The notes below the pieces were generated by a model that had not been told where the DNA came from, did no database searches, and was given only the letters and a program-made list of their open reading frames with translations. Below are positions 17,670 to 25,902 of a DNA stretch of 64,000 bases, in pieces. The position numbers and the translations under genes were made by a program. Source of the stretch: Gottfriedia acidiceleris (GTDB taxonomy: Bacteria > Bacillota > Bacilli > Bacillales > Bacillaceae_G); the NCBI RefSeq assembly GCF_002128425.1, contig NZ_NESS01000004.1:62001-126000 (forward strand), in the 5' to 3' direction. Position 1 is the first letter of the stretch, and every line of letters starts with the position of its first letter.

Positions 17670-17699
17670 ATATTAAATGATAATGATTATCATTGTCAA
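17670..17699 (-). promoter_or_regulatory. Siderophore operon promoter with internal Fur box
   Basis: A perfect -35 TTGACA (17694-17699) and a -10 TAATAT (17670-17675) are 18 bp apart on the minus strand. A second Fur box, GATAATGATTATCATTGTC at 17679-17697, fills the spacer and overlaps the -35. Two Fur sites centred 46 bp apart suggest tight iron repression. Confidence 0.85.
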
Positions 17700-17762
17700 T
17701 AATTATTATTCCATTATTTTCTAATTTAGAAATTAAAAAATAGCCGATTGGCGAGCCTTTTA

Positions 17763-17841
17763 GGTGAAGACAGAGGCGTAGTTGCACTTACACTTTATTT
17801 CTAAAATTGGTAACTATGTCGAATTACCTTCCTCTTTGTCA
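17763..17841 (+). other. Short segment resembling the 5' end of a lysine riboswitch
   Basis: GGTGAAGACAGAGGCG at 17763-17778 resembles the opening of lysine (L-box) riboswitches, and CCTCTTTGTC at 17831-17840 could pair with it as a closing helix. The enclosed 50 bases are much shorter than the family core, and no plus-strand gene follows, so at best it is a decayed remnant. I see nothing else in 17700-17865 apart from AT-rich sequence. Confidence 0.15.
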
Positions 17842-17869
17842 ATTTATAGTTTCTTAAAGCGAAATAAAA

Positions 17870-17901
17870 AAAGCAAAAAGTATAATACTTTTTGCTTTTA
17901 G
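17870..17901. terminator. Terminator after the HAD phosphatase gene
   Basis: AAGCAAAAAGTATAATACTTTTTGCTT is a nearly perfect hairpin with a short loop. The minus strand continues with seven T, which suits the HAD gene ending at 17953. Confidence 0.82.
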
Positions 17902-17952
17902 TACATAGACAAGGTTTAAACATCAACTATTCAGACCTTGCTTTTTAAGCGG

Positions 17953-18675
17953 TCATTGATTAGATGAAGTAACCAAAACCTTTTGTTCAATATTTAAGAT
18001 GTTGTACAGCTCATCAAGTTTTTGAATTTCATAAGTAGGAACTACATCGGAATCATTCGAAAGTATTTTTGAATTGACCCAGCAAGTATCGATTCCTGAT
18101 CCAGCCCCGCCAATTATATCTGCGCTAAGTGAGTCTCCAATAATCAATGTCTTATCTAATTCAAAGTTAGGAATTCGATCAAATACATAATCAAAGTATT
18201 CTTTCATTGGTTTTTGATAACCAGTATCCTCAGAAACGAAAATGTCTTTAAAGAAAGGATAAATATTCGCCGCATTCAAACGTTTATATTGCGTCTTTGA
18301 AACTCCATTTGTAACAATATATAAATCGAACTCATGCTGAAGACTTGTTAGTAATTCATATGCACCTTCAACTAATTGATTTCCCTCTCCTAAGTAACTT
18401 TGGTAAGTCTGTTCCAGCAGAAAACCGTCAACTTCAATACCAAACTCTTTAAATAAAGTTGAAAAACGTGTATTCACCACATCGTCTCGGCTTATTTTAC
18501 CTTCTTCAAATGACTTCCACAGTCCATGGTTAATTTCTTTGTACCTTGACTTAACTTCATCCGTTAATGGTAATTTTTGATCTTTAAATAGAGATTGTAA
18601 TGCTACTTTTTCTGCTACTCCAAAATCTAATAATGTATCATCTACATCTAATAATAAAGTTTTGTATGTTTTCAT
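17953..18675 (-). CDS. HAD-superfamily nucleotidase/phosphatase, YjjG/YfnB type
   Basis: 240 residues. Motif I is DVDDT near residue 10, motif II lies at VTNGVS, and motifs III/IV are YQKPMKEYFDYV and IIGDSLSADIIGG. The length and the helical cap between motifs I and II (KSRYKEINHGLWKSFEEGKI) match the YjjG/YfnB group, in which YjjG removes phosphate from non-canonical pyrimidine nucleotides. AAGGGG precedes the ATG. It stands alone between the siderophore operon and the ydcZ cluster. The physiological substrate is inferred only from family. Confidence 0.85.
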   Translation of the reverse strand: MKTYKTLLLDVDDTLLDFGVAEKVALQSLFKDQKLPLTDEVKSRYKEINHGLWKSFEEGKISRDDVVNTRFSTLFKEFGIEVDGFLLEQTYQSYLGEGNQLVEGAYELLTSLQHEFDLYIVTNGVSKTQYKRLNAANIYPFFKDIFVSEDTGYQKPMKEYFDYVFDRIPNFELDKTLIIGDSLSADIIGGAGSGIDTCWVNSKILSNDSDVVPTYEIQKLDELYNILNIEQKVLVTSSNQ

Positions 18676-18730
18676 AACATTTTCCCCTTCTCTATTTTAT
18701 TTAATCATATTTTTCTAGATTGATTTTAAA

Positions 18731-19195
18731 CTAAATTAGTTGCTTAATTCGTTTAAAACTTATTCCGCTAAATTTAAAAATTAATATACCACTGATAATA
18801 AGCAAAACACCAATTAATTGCTTAGAAGAAAACGGAACTTTCTCAAGTCCTAGCCATCCTCTAGAATCAAATAACAATGCAAACATTAATTGAGAAGTAA
18901 GAACAATTGATATAGCATAAGTTGGTCCTAGAATTCTAGTACTTTTCGTTAAACAGAATACAACACCTACACCGACAATTCCGCTAATCCAATACCAATT
19001 TTTCATATCATGCAAAACAAATAATTGCTTACCATCAAATATTAGACCCATTACGAAAGAAGCTAAAAAGCCCATTCCTAATACAAATGTTGTCGTTACC
19101 CATATTCCTGTCCGCTCATTGACCTTACTATTGAATATATTTTGTAAACCAATTAGTGCTCCTGCAATTAAGGATAAAATTAAACCAAGAAACAT
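18731..19195 (-). CDS. YdcZ-type DMT-superfamily membrane protein
   Basis: 154 residues with about five membrane helices. It has the DMT_YdcZ pattern: N-terminal LILSLIAGALIGLQNIFNSKVNERTG, later SKSTRILGPTYAISIVLTSQLMFALLFDSRGWLG and a basic C-terminus. GGAGGTG precedes the ATG. It is the last gene of a three-gene set with a Crp/Fnr regulator and a second YdcZ protein. Members are half-size transporter-like proteins with no firmly known substrate; the pair may form a heterodimer (inference). Confidence 0.82.
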   Translation of the reverse strand: MFLGLILSLIAGALIGLQNIFNSKVNERTGIWVTTTFVLGMGFLASFVMGLIFDGKQLFVLHDMKNWYWISGIVGVGVVFCLTKSTRILGPTYAISIVLTSQLMFALLFDSRGWLGLEKVPFSSKQLIGVLLIISGILIFKFSGISFKRIKQLI

Positions 19196-19216
19196 AAAAT
19201 TACACCTCCAAAAAAC

Positions 19217-19915
19217 TTATTCATAAATATTATTTCCTGCTAGAATACTCAAACCTACCCGATCTTTAATAAGAATACTTCCTTTTTTTCTCTCTACTAA
19301 GTCCTCTTTACAGAACTGTTGAATAACTCGATTAACATGTCGATAACTTGTTCCGATTAGATTCGCTGCATCTTTGATATTAATCGAATTTAAATTGTCC
19401 TTTAGTAAAGAATCCGTTTCATCGTATGAAACTGATAATAAATAACTCGCTAGCCGGACTTCTACTGGATACATTAAATTAAAACTCATCGCATTCGACT
19501 TAATATGGAACTTTTCCGTTATGATCTCTAATAAGAACTGAAGCAATGGTGCATAGTCTTTACCAAATTTTTTTAGCCAGCGATAATCTACGGCAATCAT
19601 TTCAACCGCAGAAACAGCTTCAACCGTATTTATATAATTTGAACCTCTTACATATTCAATGTCGCCAATTAATTCAAGAGGCTTTTTAAATGATAGAATT
19701 AATGTTTTTCCCTCTGCTGAAGTTGTATAAACTTTGACTTTCCCTTTTACTAAAACAAACAAAGATTGTGGTGAGTCTCCTTGGGAACAAATAAGTTCTC
19801 CTTGCATGAATCGATGAATAGTCATATGAGCTTTTAAATCCTCATTAAAGACTTCTTCAATATGAAGTTCAGTTAAAAATTGATTAATTTGTTCAATATC
19901 ACTAGTGACTTTCAA
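19217..19915 (-). CDS. Crp/Fnr-family transcriptional regulator (YeiL-like)
   Basis: 232 residues. The N-terminal half is a cyclic-nucleotide-binding-like beta roll (HRFMQGELICSQGDSPQSLFVLVKGKVKVY). The C-terminal half has a winged HTH: INIKDAANLIGTSYRHVNRVIQQFCKEDLVERKKGSILI. No cysteine cluster for an FeS centre is apparent. The start is a TTG at 19913-19915 behind GGAGGTG. It lies between two ydcZ-type genes with gaps of 26 and 21 bp, so it probably controls them. The effector is unknown. Confidence 0.85.
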   Translation of the reverse strand: MKVTSDIEQINQFLTELHIEEVFNEDLKAHMTIHRFMQGELICSQGDSPQSLFVLVKGKVKVYTTSAEGKTLILSFKKPLELIGDIEYVRGSNYINTVEAVSAVEMIAVDYRWLKKFGKDYAPLLQFLLEIITEKFHIKSNAMSFNLMYPVEVRLASYLLSVSYDETDSLLKDNLNSINIKDAANLIGTSYRHVNRVIQQFCKEDLVERKKGSILIKDRVGLSILAGNNIYE

Positions 19916-19941
19916 GTTAACTTCACCTCCTGCAATTACTT

Positions 19942-20367
19942 TTAAGATGCTAGCACGATTACACCAATGATCATCGTACCAATACCCACAAATTGTGCCG
20001 TACTAATATTTAACTTTTTCACACCGAACCAACCTCTACTATCATTGATAAATGTGAAACTTAACTGTGCAATTAAAAGTGTTGAAATTGAAAATGTAAC
20101 CCCATTGAGATGTATCGCTGTTACATTACAAAAAATAATAAATGCTCCAAATGCCCCACTTGTTAAATAAATTGGATGCACTTTCTTAACTTCAGCTAAT
20201 TTTTTATCTTTTATTAATAGTAATACGAATAATGCTACAATAAAACCTGTAAACTGCGTAATTGTAGCAGCTTGCCAAGTTCCAATATCACTACTAATTT
20301 GTGAATTTGCAACTCCTTGTAGTGTAATGAGTGCTCCACCAACAATTGCTAATAGGATTCCTTTCAT
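19942..20367 (-). CDS. YdcZ-type DMT-superfamily membrane protein (second copy)
   Basis: 141 residues, mostly membrane helices, paralogous to the protein at 18731-19195: both have LLAIVGGALITLQGVANSQI-like first helices and an F-x-N-D-S-R-G-W-F/L-G motif near residue 110. The ATG at 20365-20367 is chosen because CAGGAGAG lies upstream; the reading frame extends to 20466 but its earlier ATGs lack a good site. It is the first gene of the ydcZ-crp-ydcZ set. Confidence 0.82.
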   Translation of the reverse strand: MKGILLAIVGGALITLQGVANSQISSDIGTWQAATITQFTGFIVALFVLLLIKDKKLAEVKKVHPIYLTSGAFGAFIIFCNVTAIHLNGVTFSISTLLIAQLSFTFINDSRGWFGVKKLNISTAQFVGIGTMIIGVIVLAS

Positions 20368-20471
20368 ATTTTTCTCTCCTGACATATTGATTTCTTCATT
20401 ATTAAACGATATTGGAAGGTTGTTTGGGAAGGACATATGTCCTAGAGAGAAAAATGTACGAACCATGCAAT

Positions 20472-20664
20472 TGTGGAAAACTTAGATGATACTGTGTGTA
20501 TTAATTTTTTGTGGATAATTTGTAGATCTATTTTTTTGGAGTAAGATTTTTGTGGATACTCCGATATTATGTGGAAAACTTTCCATAAAATTGTGGAAAA
20601 ATGCAAAAATTAGTGAATAGTTTGTAATCGATTTTTTTGGTAGACTGTAAAATATTGTGGATAA
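20472..20664 (+). repeat. Cluster of six DnaA-box-like sites
   Basis: Six 9-mers of the form TGTGGAWAA lie on the same strand. TGTGGATAA, the exact complement of the DnaA box TTATCCACA, occurs at 20510-20518 and 20656-20664. TGTGGATAC is at 20551-20559, and TGTGGAAAA is at 20472-20480, 20570-20578 and 20592-20600. The stretch is gene-free and lies beyond the trp terminator. DnaA-box clusters outside oriC are known in Bacillus; binding here is inference. Confidence 0.5.
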
Positions 20665-20682
20665 GTTGGTATGTATTAGGGT

Positions 20683-20866
20683 GCTAAGTGCAAATTAAAT
20701 CTGAAGAGTCGCAATTAAATTTTCCTAATCTACAATTAAATATATTTTTCTGCAATTATTTAGGTACTGCAAATAAAATCAGAAAATCACAATTTAAAAT
20801 GCCAAATCTACAATTAAAAGCTGAGAATCACAATTAAAAATAGTAAATCTGCAACTACATAAATAC
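20683..20866 (+). repeat. Nine-unit phased short repeat array (about 20.5 bp period)
   Basis: The core CAATTAAA, usually preceded by AATCT(G/A), recurs nine times. The C of each core is at 20691, 20712, 20733, 20753, 20770, 20790, 20811, 20831 and 20852, giving spacings of 21, 21, 20, 17, 20, 21, 20 and 21. Units 2, 3, 7 and 8 have the exact core and the others differ by one or a few bases. The array directly follows the DnaA-box-like cluster. Two helical turns per unit would place all cores on one DNA face. Confidence 0.7.
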
Positions 20867-20870
20867 CATA

Positions 20871-20900
20871 AAAAAATCAGGCCATTAAATAGCCTGATAT
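20871..20900. terminator. Terminator of the trp operon
   Basis: ATCAGGC pairs with GCCTGAT around a nine-base loop. On the minus strand it is followed by seven T. It begins about 10 bp after the trpA stop codon. Confidence 0.88.
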
Positions 20901-20909
20901 AACTTTATA

Positions 20910-21698
20910 TTAAAATACTTCCTGGCTTATTAGACTTGATTCCATTAAAAGTTTAATTTCATTTATCTTATTTTGATTAAATAAATCAACAATTTTACTT
21001 CCAACAATGACCCCATCACAATCTTGGCTTAATTCCTTTACTTGTTCTGGGTTGGATACACCGAATCCAGCTATTACAGGTTTATTACTAATTTCTTTAA
21101 CACTTTTTAAAAATGATGATAAACTCTTATCTAGTTCATTTCGAACACCAGTAATCCCTTTTACTGTTACTGTGTATAAGAAGCCTCTTCCTTTTTCAGC
21201 AATTTTAATGATTCGATCTTTTGGTGTAGTCATTGTGACTAATCGTATTAGTTCTACTCCAAATTCTTCAAGTTTATGAATAATAATTTCTTCTTCTTCG
21301 ATTGGTAGGTCAGGAATAATACAGCCGTCTACTCCTGCTTTCTGAAGGTCAGATACAAATCTGTCAATTCCATAAGCTAAAACAGGATTCATATAAGTCA
21401 TGACGATTAAAGGTACAGAGATTAACTTACGTACTTCTTTTATTTTTTCAAGTACAGCTTTTAAAGTTGTACCAGCTTGTAATGCTCGGATTCCCGCTTG
21501 TTGAATTACTGGACCGTCTGCTACTGGGTCAGAAAACGGTATACCTATTTCGATTGCTGATGCGCCAAATTTTTCTAGTAAAGCAAGTCTTCCTCCTAAA
21601 ACTTCTAGACTTCCGTCACCTGCCATTATATAAGGAATAAATAGCTTTTCACCTTTTTTAAGTCGTTCTGAAAATTGGAATTCAATTCGATTCATCAT
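20910..21698 (-). CDS. trpA: Tryptophan synthase alpha chain TrpA
   Basis: 262 residues. TrpA cleaves indole-3-glycerol phosphate to indole. The conserved pieces are visible: PYIMAGDGSLE, the catalytic glutamate region ASAIEIGIPFSDPVADGPVIQ, VPLIVMTYMNPVLAYG with the catalytic aspartate equivalent near CIIPDLPIEE, and the phosphate-binding PVIAGFGVSNPEQV and DGVIVGSKIV. AAGGAGGGG precedes two adjacent ATG codons, either of which may be used. It is the last gene of the trp operon, one base after the trpB stop. Confidence 0.97.
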   Translation of the reverse strand: MMNRIEFQFSERLKKGEKLFIPYIMAGDGSLEVLGGRLALLEKFGASAIEIGIPFSDPVADGPVIQQAGIRALQAGTTLKAVLEKIKEVRKLISVPLIVMTYMNPVLAYGIDRFVSDLQKAGVDGCIIPDLPIEEEEIIIHKLEEFGVELIRLVTMTTPKDRIIKIAEKGRGFLYTVTVKGITGVRNELDKSLSSFLKSVKEISNKPVIAGFGVSNPEQVKELSQDCDGVIVGSKIVDLFNQNKINEIKLLMESSLISQEVF

Positions 21699-21699
21699 T

Positions 21700-22899
21700 T
21701 TATTTCCCCTCCTTTAATCGTTCTCGAACGGTATGCACATCTTTATCGCCTCTACCAGATAAACAAATGACTAAATTTTCCTCTTTCTTCATAGTTGCTG
21801 CTAGTTTTATTGCATATGCAACTGCATGTGCGCTTTCTAATGCTGGGATAATTCCTTCTAATCTTGCTAGTAATTGGAATGCTTCAAGTGCTTCTTCATC
21901 GGTAATCGATTCATATTTCACTCGCTCAATATCTTTCAAATAACAATGCTCTGGTCCTACACCTGGGTAATCAAGTCCTGCAGAAATTGAATGGGCTTCT
22001 TGTATTTGACCGTCTTCATCTTGAAGTAAGTACATTAGTGCACCGTGTAATACGCCTGGCACACCTTTTGTTAACGAAGCTGCTTGTTTATCTGTATGGA
22101 TTCCATGACCGGCCGCTTCAACTCCAAATAACTTTACACTTTCATCCGTTATAAATGGATGGAACATACCAATCGCATTACTTCCTCCGCCAATACAAGC
22201 TACTACTGCATCAGGAAGTTTACCTTCCTTTGCTAAAAATTGTTGTCGTGTTTCTTTTCCGATTACACTTTGGAAATCTCGTACTATCATTGGAAAAGGA
22301 TGTGGCCCCATTACAGATCCTAATAGATAATGAGTGTCATCTACATTTGCAACCCAGTAACGAAGTGCTTCATTTACTGCATCCTTTAACGTCGCACTTC
22401 CTGATTCAACGCTAATCACTTTTGCGCCTAGTAATTCCATACGGAAAACGTTCAGTTCTTGTCTTCGAACATCCTCGGCACCCATGAAAATAACACATTC
22501 TAAATTTAACAGAGCACAAACTGTTGCAGTTGCTACACCATGTTGACCCGCTCCTGTTTCAGCAACGATTTTTCGTTTACCCATTCGAATCGCAAGTAAT
22601 GCCTGACCAATCGCGTTGTTGATTTTGTGAGCACCAGTATGATTTAAATCCTCACGTTTTAAATAAATATTAGCTCCGTTTGCATGCTTAGTTAAATTTT
22701 CTGCAAAGTAAAGAGGTGTTTGACGACCTACATAGTCTTTTGACAATCTTTCAATTTCCTCAATAAATGTTGGATCATCTTTAATATTTGAATATGCTTC
22801 TTCTAATTCAGTTATGGCTTGGACAAGCGTTTCAGGTATATATTTCCCTCCATACATACCGAAATGACCTTTTACATCTGGAAGTGTGTACGTAGACAT
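21700..22899 (-). CDS. trpB: Tryptophan synthase beta chain TrpB
   Basis: 399 residues. TrpB condenses indole with serine using PLP. The Schiff-base lysine is in HTGAHKINN near residue 90, the PLP phosphate loop is [10 protein letters not shown], and GGKYIPETL marks the start. The alpha-subunit contact regions and the [13 protein letters not shown] catalytic glutamate segment are intact. AGGAGG precedes the ATG, which follows the trpF stop immediately. Confidence 0.98.
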   Translation of the reverse strand: MSTYTLPDVKGHFGMYGGKYIPETLVQAITELEEAYSNIKDDPTFIEEIERLSKDYVGRQTPLYFAENLTKHANGANIYLKREDLNHTGAHKINNAIGQALLAIRMGKRKIVAETGAGQHGVATATVCALLNLECVIFMGAEDVRRQELNVFRMELLGAKVISVESGSATLKDAVNEALRYWVANVDDTHYLLGSVMGPHPFPMIVRDFQSVIGKETRQQFLAKEGKLPDAVVACIGGGSNAIGMFHPFITDESVKLFGVEAAGHGIHTDKQAASLTKGVPGVLHGALMYLLQDEDGQIQEAHSISAGLDYPGVGPEHCYLKDIERVKYESITDEEALEAFQLLARLEGIIPALESAHAVAYAIKLAATMKKEENLVICLSGRGDKDVHTVRERLKEGK

Positions 22900-23505
22900 T
22901 TAAATTCCTCCTAATTTAACTTTTTTTATAAAACTTTTTATTTTTTCTTCATCTTTTTTTCCGTTCGTTTCGACTCCACTACTTACATCAACCATTATTG
23001 GTTTTACGACGCTAGTTGCAGGTATTACATTCTCAATCGTCAAGCCACCAGCTAAAATCAAGTTATCTATTTTCTTTGATTGAACAAGTTCCCAGTTAAA
23101 TGTTGTTCCATTTCCGCCACGATATTTTCCACTCGGGCTATCAACTAAAATATAATCACAATCATATTCAGCGATTTTTTCAACGTCCTTTTCCGACTGA
23201 ACCCGTAATGCTTTGATTACTGGAAAGGATAATGAACGACAAAATTCTGGCGTTTCATCTCCATGTAGCTGAAGATGCGTTAAACCAACTTCCTGGTAAA
23301 TGGATTCTAATGTCTCCTTTGTTTCATTTACAAAAACGCCAATCTTCAATACCGAAACTGGCAGTGATTCGACGATCTTCTTTGCCTCAGAAATTTCAAT
23401 TTGACGCTTACTTTCTGCAAATACAAATCCAATGGCATCAGCTCCTGCATTTATTGCACATTTAGCTGTTTTTAAATCGGTAATGCCGCAAATTTTCACT
23501 TTCAC
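22900..23505 (-). CDS. trpF: Phosphoribosylanthranilate isomerase TrpF
   Basis: 201 residues, a TIM barrel that converts phosphoribosylanthranilate to the carboxyphenylamino intermediate. The catalytic cysteine lies in KICGITD at residue 5 and the aspartate region in DYILVDSPSGKYRGGNGTTF. The C-terminal phosphate site ILAGGLTIENV and VDVSSGVETNGKKD is standard. The start is a GTG that overlaps the trpC stop as GTGA, a four-base coupling. Confidence 0.96.
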   Translation of the reverse strand: MKVKICGITDLKTAKCAINAGADAIGFVFAESKRQIEISEAKKIVESLPVSVLKIGVFVNETKETLESIYQEVGLTHLQLHGDETPEFCRSLSFPVIKALRVQSEKDVEKIAEYDCDYILVDSPSGKYRGGNGTTFNWELVQSKKIDNLILAGGLTIENVIPATSVVKPIMVDVSSGVETNGKKDEEKIKSFIKKVKLGGI

Positions 23506-24290
23506 TGCTTAGCCTCCTTTAGAATAGGAACCATAAGCTCTCTCATATTTGATGATAATTCATTGCTTCTCATTAATGCCTCTCCGACTAAAATTCCATT
23601 TGCCCCAGCATCTCTCACACGTTTTGCATCATACTGATTGAAAATGCCACTTTCACTAATAATGAAACCACCATCTGCTTGAATAAGTGGTGCTAATCTT
23701 TCTGTTACACCTAGGTTCACTTCAAATGTTTTTAAGTTTCGGTTATTGATGCCATATAGCGCTGGCCCAATTTTTAGTGCTTTTTCTAAATCTTCCTCAT
23801 CATGTACTTCCATCAATACTTCAAGGTTATGCTGCTTGGCATATTGATATAAATGATTTAGTTCTGTAAAAGGTAATGCAGCAGCAATTAGTAAAATAAT
23901 GTTTGCTCCATGCTCTTTCGCAATATCTATTTGAACTGGATCGATTATAAAATCTTTGCATAATATCGGAATATTAACGGTATCTCGTACGATTTTCAGA
24001 TCTTTAAAGGAACCTTTAAAGAAAGTTGTATCAGTTAAAACAGATATTGCGGCAGCTCCATTTTCTTCATATTTCTTTGCTTGTTCTGCGGGATTAAGAT
24101 TTGTATTAATATCACCTTTTGATGGTGATGCTCGTTTAAACTCTGCAATGATCGATAAATGGTCTGCAGCTTTTAACTGTTCAATTAATGATAAATTCTT
24201 TCTTTGATTAGTTATTTTTCGACTAATCGCTCTTAAACTTTTAATTTCGATTTTTTTTTGAGAAATAATTCGATCTAAAATGGTTTCCAT
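23502..24290 (-). CDS. trpC: Indole-3-glycerol phosphate synthase TrpC
   Basis: 262 residues. Family motifs are present: the N-terminal ETILDRIISQKKIEI, IIAEFKRASPSKGDI with the catalytic lysine, AISVLTDTTFFKGS, PILCKDFIIDPVQI with the second catalytic lysine, EVHDEEDLEKAL, GINNRNLKTFEV and the terminal ISESGIFNQYDAKRVRDAG. It closes the indole ring. The ATG follows the trpD stop directly, and a GTGA overlap leads into trpF. Confidence 0.97.
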   Translation of the reverse strand: METILDRIISQKKIEIKSLRAISRKITNQRKNLSLIEQLKAADHLSIIAEFKRASPSKGDINTNLNPAEQAKKYEENGAAAISVLTDTTFFKGSFKDLKIVRDTVNIPILCKDFIIDPVQIDIAKEHGANIILLIAAALPFTELNHLYQYAKQHNLEVLMEVHDEEDLEKALKIGPALYGINNRNLKTFEVNLGVTERLAPLIQADGGFIISESGIFNQYDAKRVRDAGANGILVGEALMRSNELSSNMRELMVPILKEAKQ

Positions 24291-25319
24291 TTAAATAACC
24301 TCTCTTTTTAGTTTGCTAGTTTTTTCGACTAGTTTTTGTAATTTCTCATAAGCTGCGCCTGAATCTATGCTCTCCTCTGCCTTTTTAATACCGTCTGTAA
24401 TTTGGTTGACAATACCTGAAGTATAGATTGCTAAACCAGCATTTAATAAAACGGTATCTCTAAAAGCTCCTTTTTCTCCTTTTAAAACTCGAAGAAGAAT
24501 ATCTGCATTCCTCTTTGCATCTCCACCCTTGATTTCTGTATTTGGGTAATATGTTAATCCAACTTCTTCTGGATGAAGTGTCATTTTTTTCAGCTCACTA
24601 TTTTCAAGTAGGACAATATGATTTTCACCAGCTAACGATGCTTCATCTAAATGCCCTGCACCGTTTAATACAATCGCTCGTTTACGTCCTAGTTTATTTA
24701 GCACTTCTGCAAATACCTCTAAATAATCTCTTCTGTAAATTCCTAATAGTTGGGTCTCTAATTCAACTGGATTTGTTAAAGGTCCAATTAAGTTAAAAAT
24801 GGTCGGAATTTTTAGCTCGCGTCTTACCTTCATAACTTTTTTCAATCTTGGATGAACATATGGTGCAAATAAAAATGTAATTCCTATTTCGTCTAAAAGC
24901 TCTTCGGAAGCCTGAGTTGGAATCGATAACTCCGCACCTAGTTGTTCTAATACATCGGCGCTACCTGTTTTACTGGACATGCTACGATTACCGTGCTTTG
25001 CAATCGGAATCCCACTTCCAGCAATAACAAACGCTGATGTTGTACTCACATTAAAGCTCGATGAGTTATCCCCTCCTGTCCCACAATTATCAATGACATT
25101 ATGAAACTTCCTAGTAAAACCTACTGTATGATTTCGAATCGCATTAACTAGTCCTGCGATTTCATTTACTGTTTCACCTTTTGTTTTTAAAGCAACTAAA
25201 AATGCTGCGATTTCACTATCTGATATTTGATCATCCTGTAGAATCCGCCCGACAGCTACTTGCATTTCTTCTACTGTAAACGACTCGCGATTAGCTAAGC
25301 GTTGAAGGTACTCTTTCAT
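24291..25319 (-). CDS. trpD: Anthranilate phosphoribosyltransferase TrpD
   Basis: 342 residues. The PRPP-binding glycine motif DNCGTGGDNSSSFNVST is near residue 78-95, followed by AKHGNRSMSSKTGSADVLE and the anthranilate-site region HPRLKKVMKVRRELKIPTIFNLIGPLTNP. It joins anthranilate to PRPP. AAGGAGG precedes the ATG, and the gene overlaps trpG by 29 bp, so the two are translationally coupled. Confidence 0.97.
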   Translation of the reverse strand: MKEYLQRLANRESFTVEEMQVAVGRILQDDQISDSEIAAFLVALKTKGETVNEIAGLVNAIRNHTVGFTRKFHNVIDNCGTGGDNSSSFNVSTTSAFVIAGSGIPIAKHGNRSMSSKTGSADVLEQLGAELSIPTQASEELLDEIGITFLFAPYVHPRLKKVMKVRRELKIPTIFNLIGPLTNPVELETQLLGIYRRDYLEVFAEVLNKLGRKRAIVLNGAGHLDEASLAGENHIVLLENSELKKMTLHPEEVGLTYYPNTEIKGGDAKRNADILLRVLKGEKGAFRDTVLLNAGLAIYTSGIVNQITDGIKKAEESIDSGAAYEKLQKLVEKTSKLKREVI

Positions 25320-25902
25320 CTACTAATTCCTCCTTTATTTCATTTAAAAAGTTTAATAAAAGTTGTTTTCCGTATTCTGTTCCTATAGATTCCGGATGAA
25401 ATTGCATACCGTAGATTGGATATTTTCGATGTTTAATCGCCATAATTTCTTGATCGTCCATAGCGAATGCTAAAGTCTCGAATAAAGGCGGTATAGTTTC
25501 CTTTTCAATTACTAGTGAATGGTATCGCATAACTTCTAACGGTTGAGACATGTAAGCAAATAAATTGCTACCATCATGCCTAATTTTCGATGTTTTTCCA
25601 TGTTTGATTTGTCTAGCTCTAATAATTTTTGCGCCGAATGCATAACCGATTGCTTGGTGCCCTAGGCAAATGCCTAGTATTGGGATAGTCTTATAAAAAG
25701 TTTGAATGAGTTCATTCGTTTCCTGTTTCTCTTCGGGTTTACCTGGTCCCGGAGAAAGAATAATTGCTCTTGGATTCATTTCTTTTATTTCATCAATCGA
25801 AATTTTGTCATATCTAGCGATTTTCATTTCTTCGCCAAGCTCTCCTAAAAATTGATAAAGATTGTAAGTAAAAGAATCATAGTGATCAATTATTAAAATC
25901 AT
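25291..25902 (-). CDS. trpG: Anthranilate synthase glutaminase subunit TrpG (PabA-like)
   Basis: 203 residues, class I glutamine amidotransferase. The nucleophile cysteine is in PILGICLGHQAIGYAFG near residue 80, the oxyanion glycine loop is ILSPGPGKP, and the His/Glu pair is in YGMQFHPESIGTEYG. It passes ammonia to TrpE. In B. subtilis this subunit is encoded in the folate operon, whereas here it sits between trpE and trpD. It might still serve PabB as well. GGAGG precedes the ATG; it overlaps trpE by 17 bp. Confidence 0.93.
   Translation of the reverse strand: MILIIDHYDSFTYNLYQFLGELGEEMKIARYDKISIDEIKEMNPRAIILSPGPGKPEEKQETNELIQTFYKTIPILGICLGHQAIGYAFGAKIIRARQIKHGKTSKIRHDGSNLFAYMSQPLEVMRYHSLVIEKETIPPLFETLAFAMDDQEIMAIKHRKYPIYGMQFHPESIGTEYGKQLLLNFLNEIKEELVDERVPSTLS

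Noticed and set aside
20472-20866. A replication origin at the DnaA-box cluster
   Set aside because: There is no dnaA or dnaN neighbour, no evident DnaA-trio and no GC-rich/AT-rich melting arrangement typical of Bacillus oriC; a DnaA-binding locus is the more cautious reading.
20683-20866. CRISPR array
   Set aside because: The repeats are too short (about 8-14 conserved bases), the 20-bp units leave no room for spacers, and no cas genes are near.
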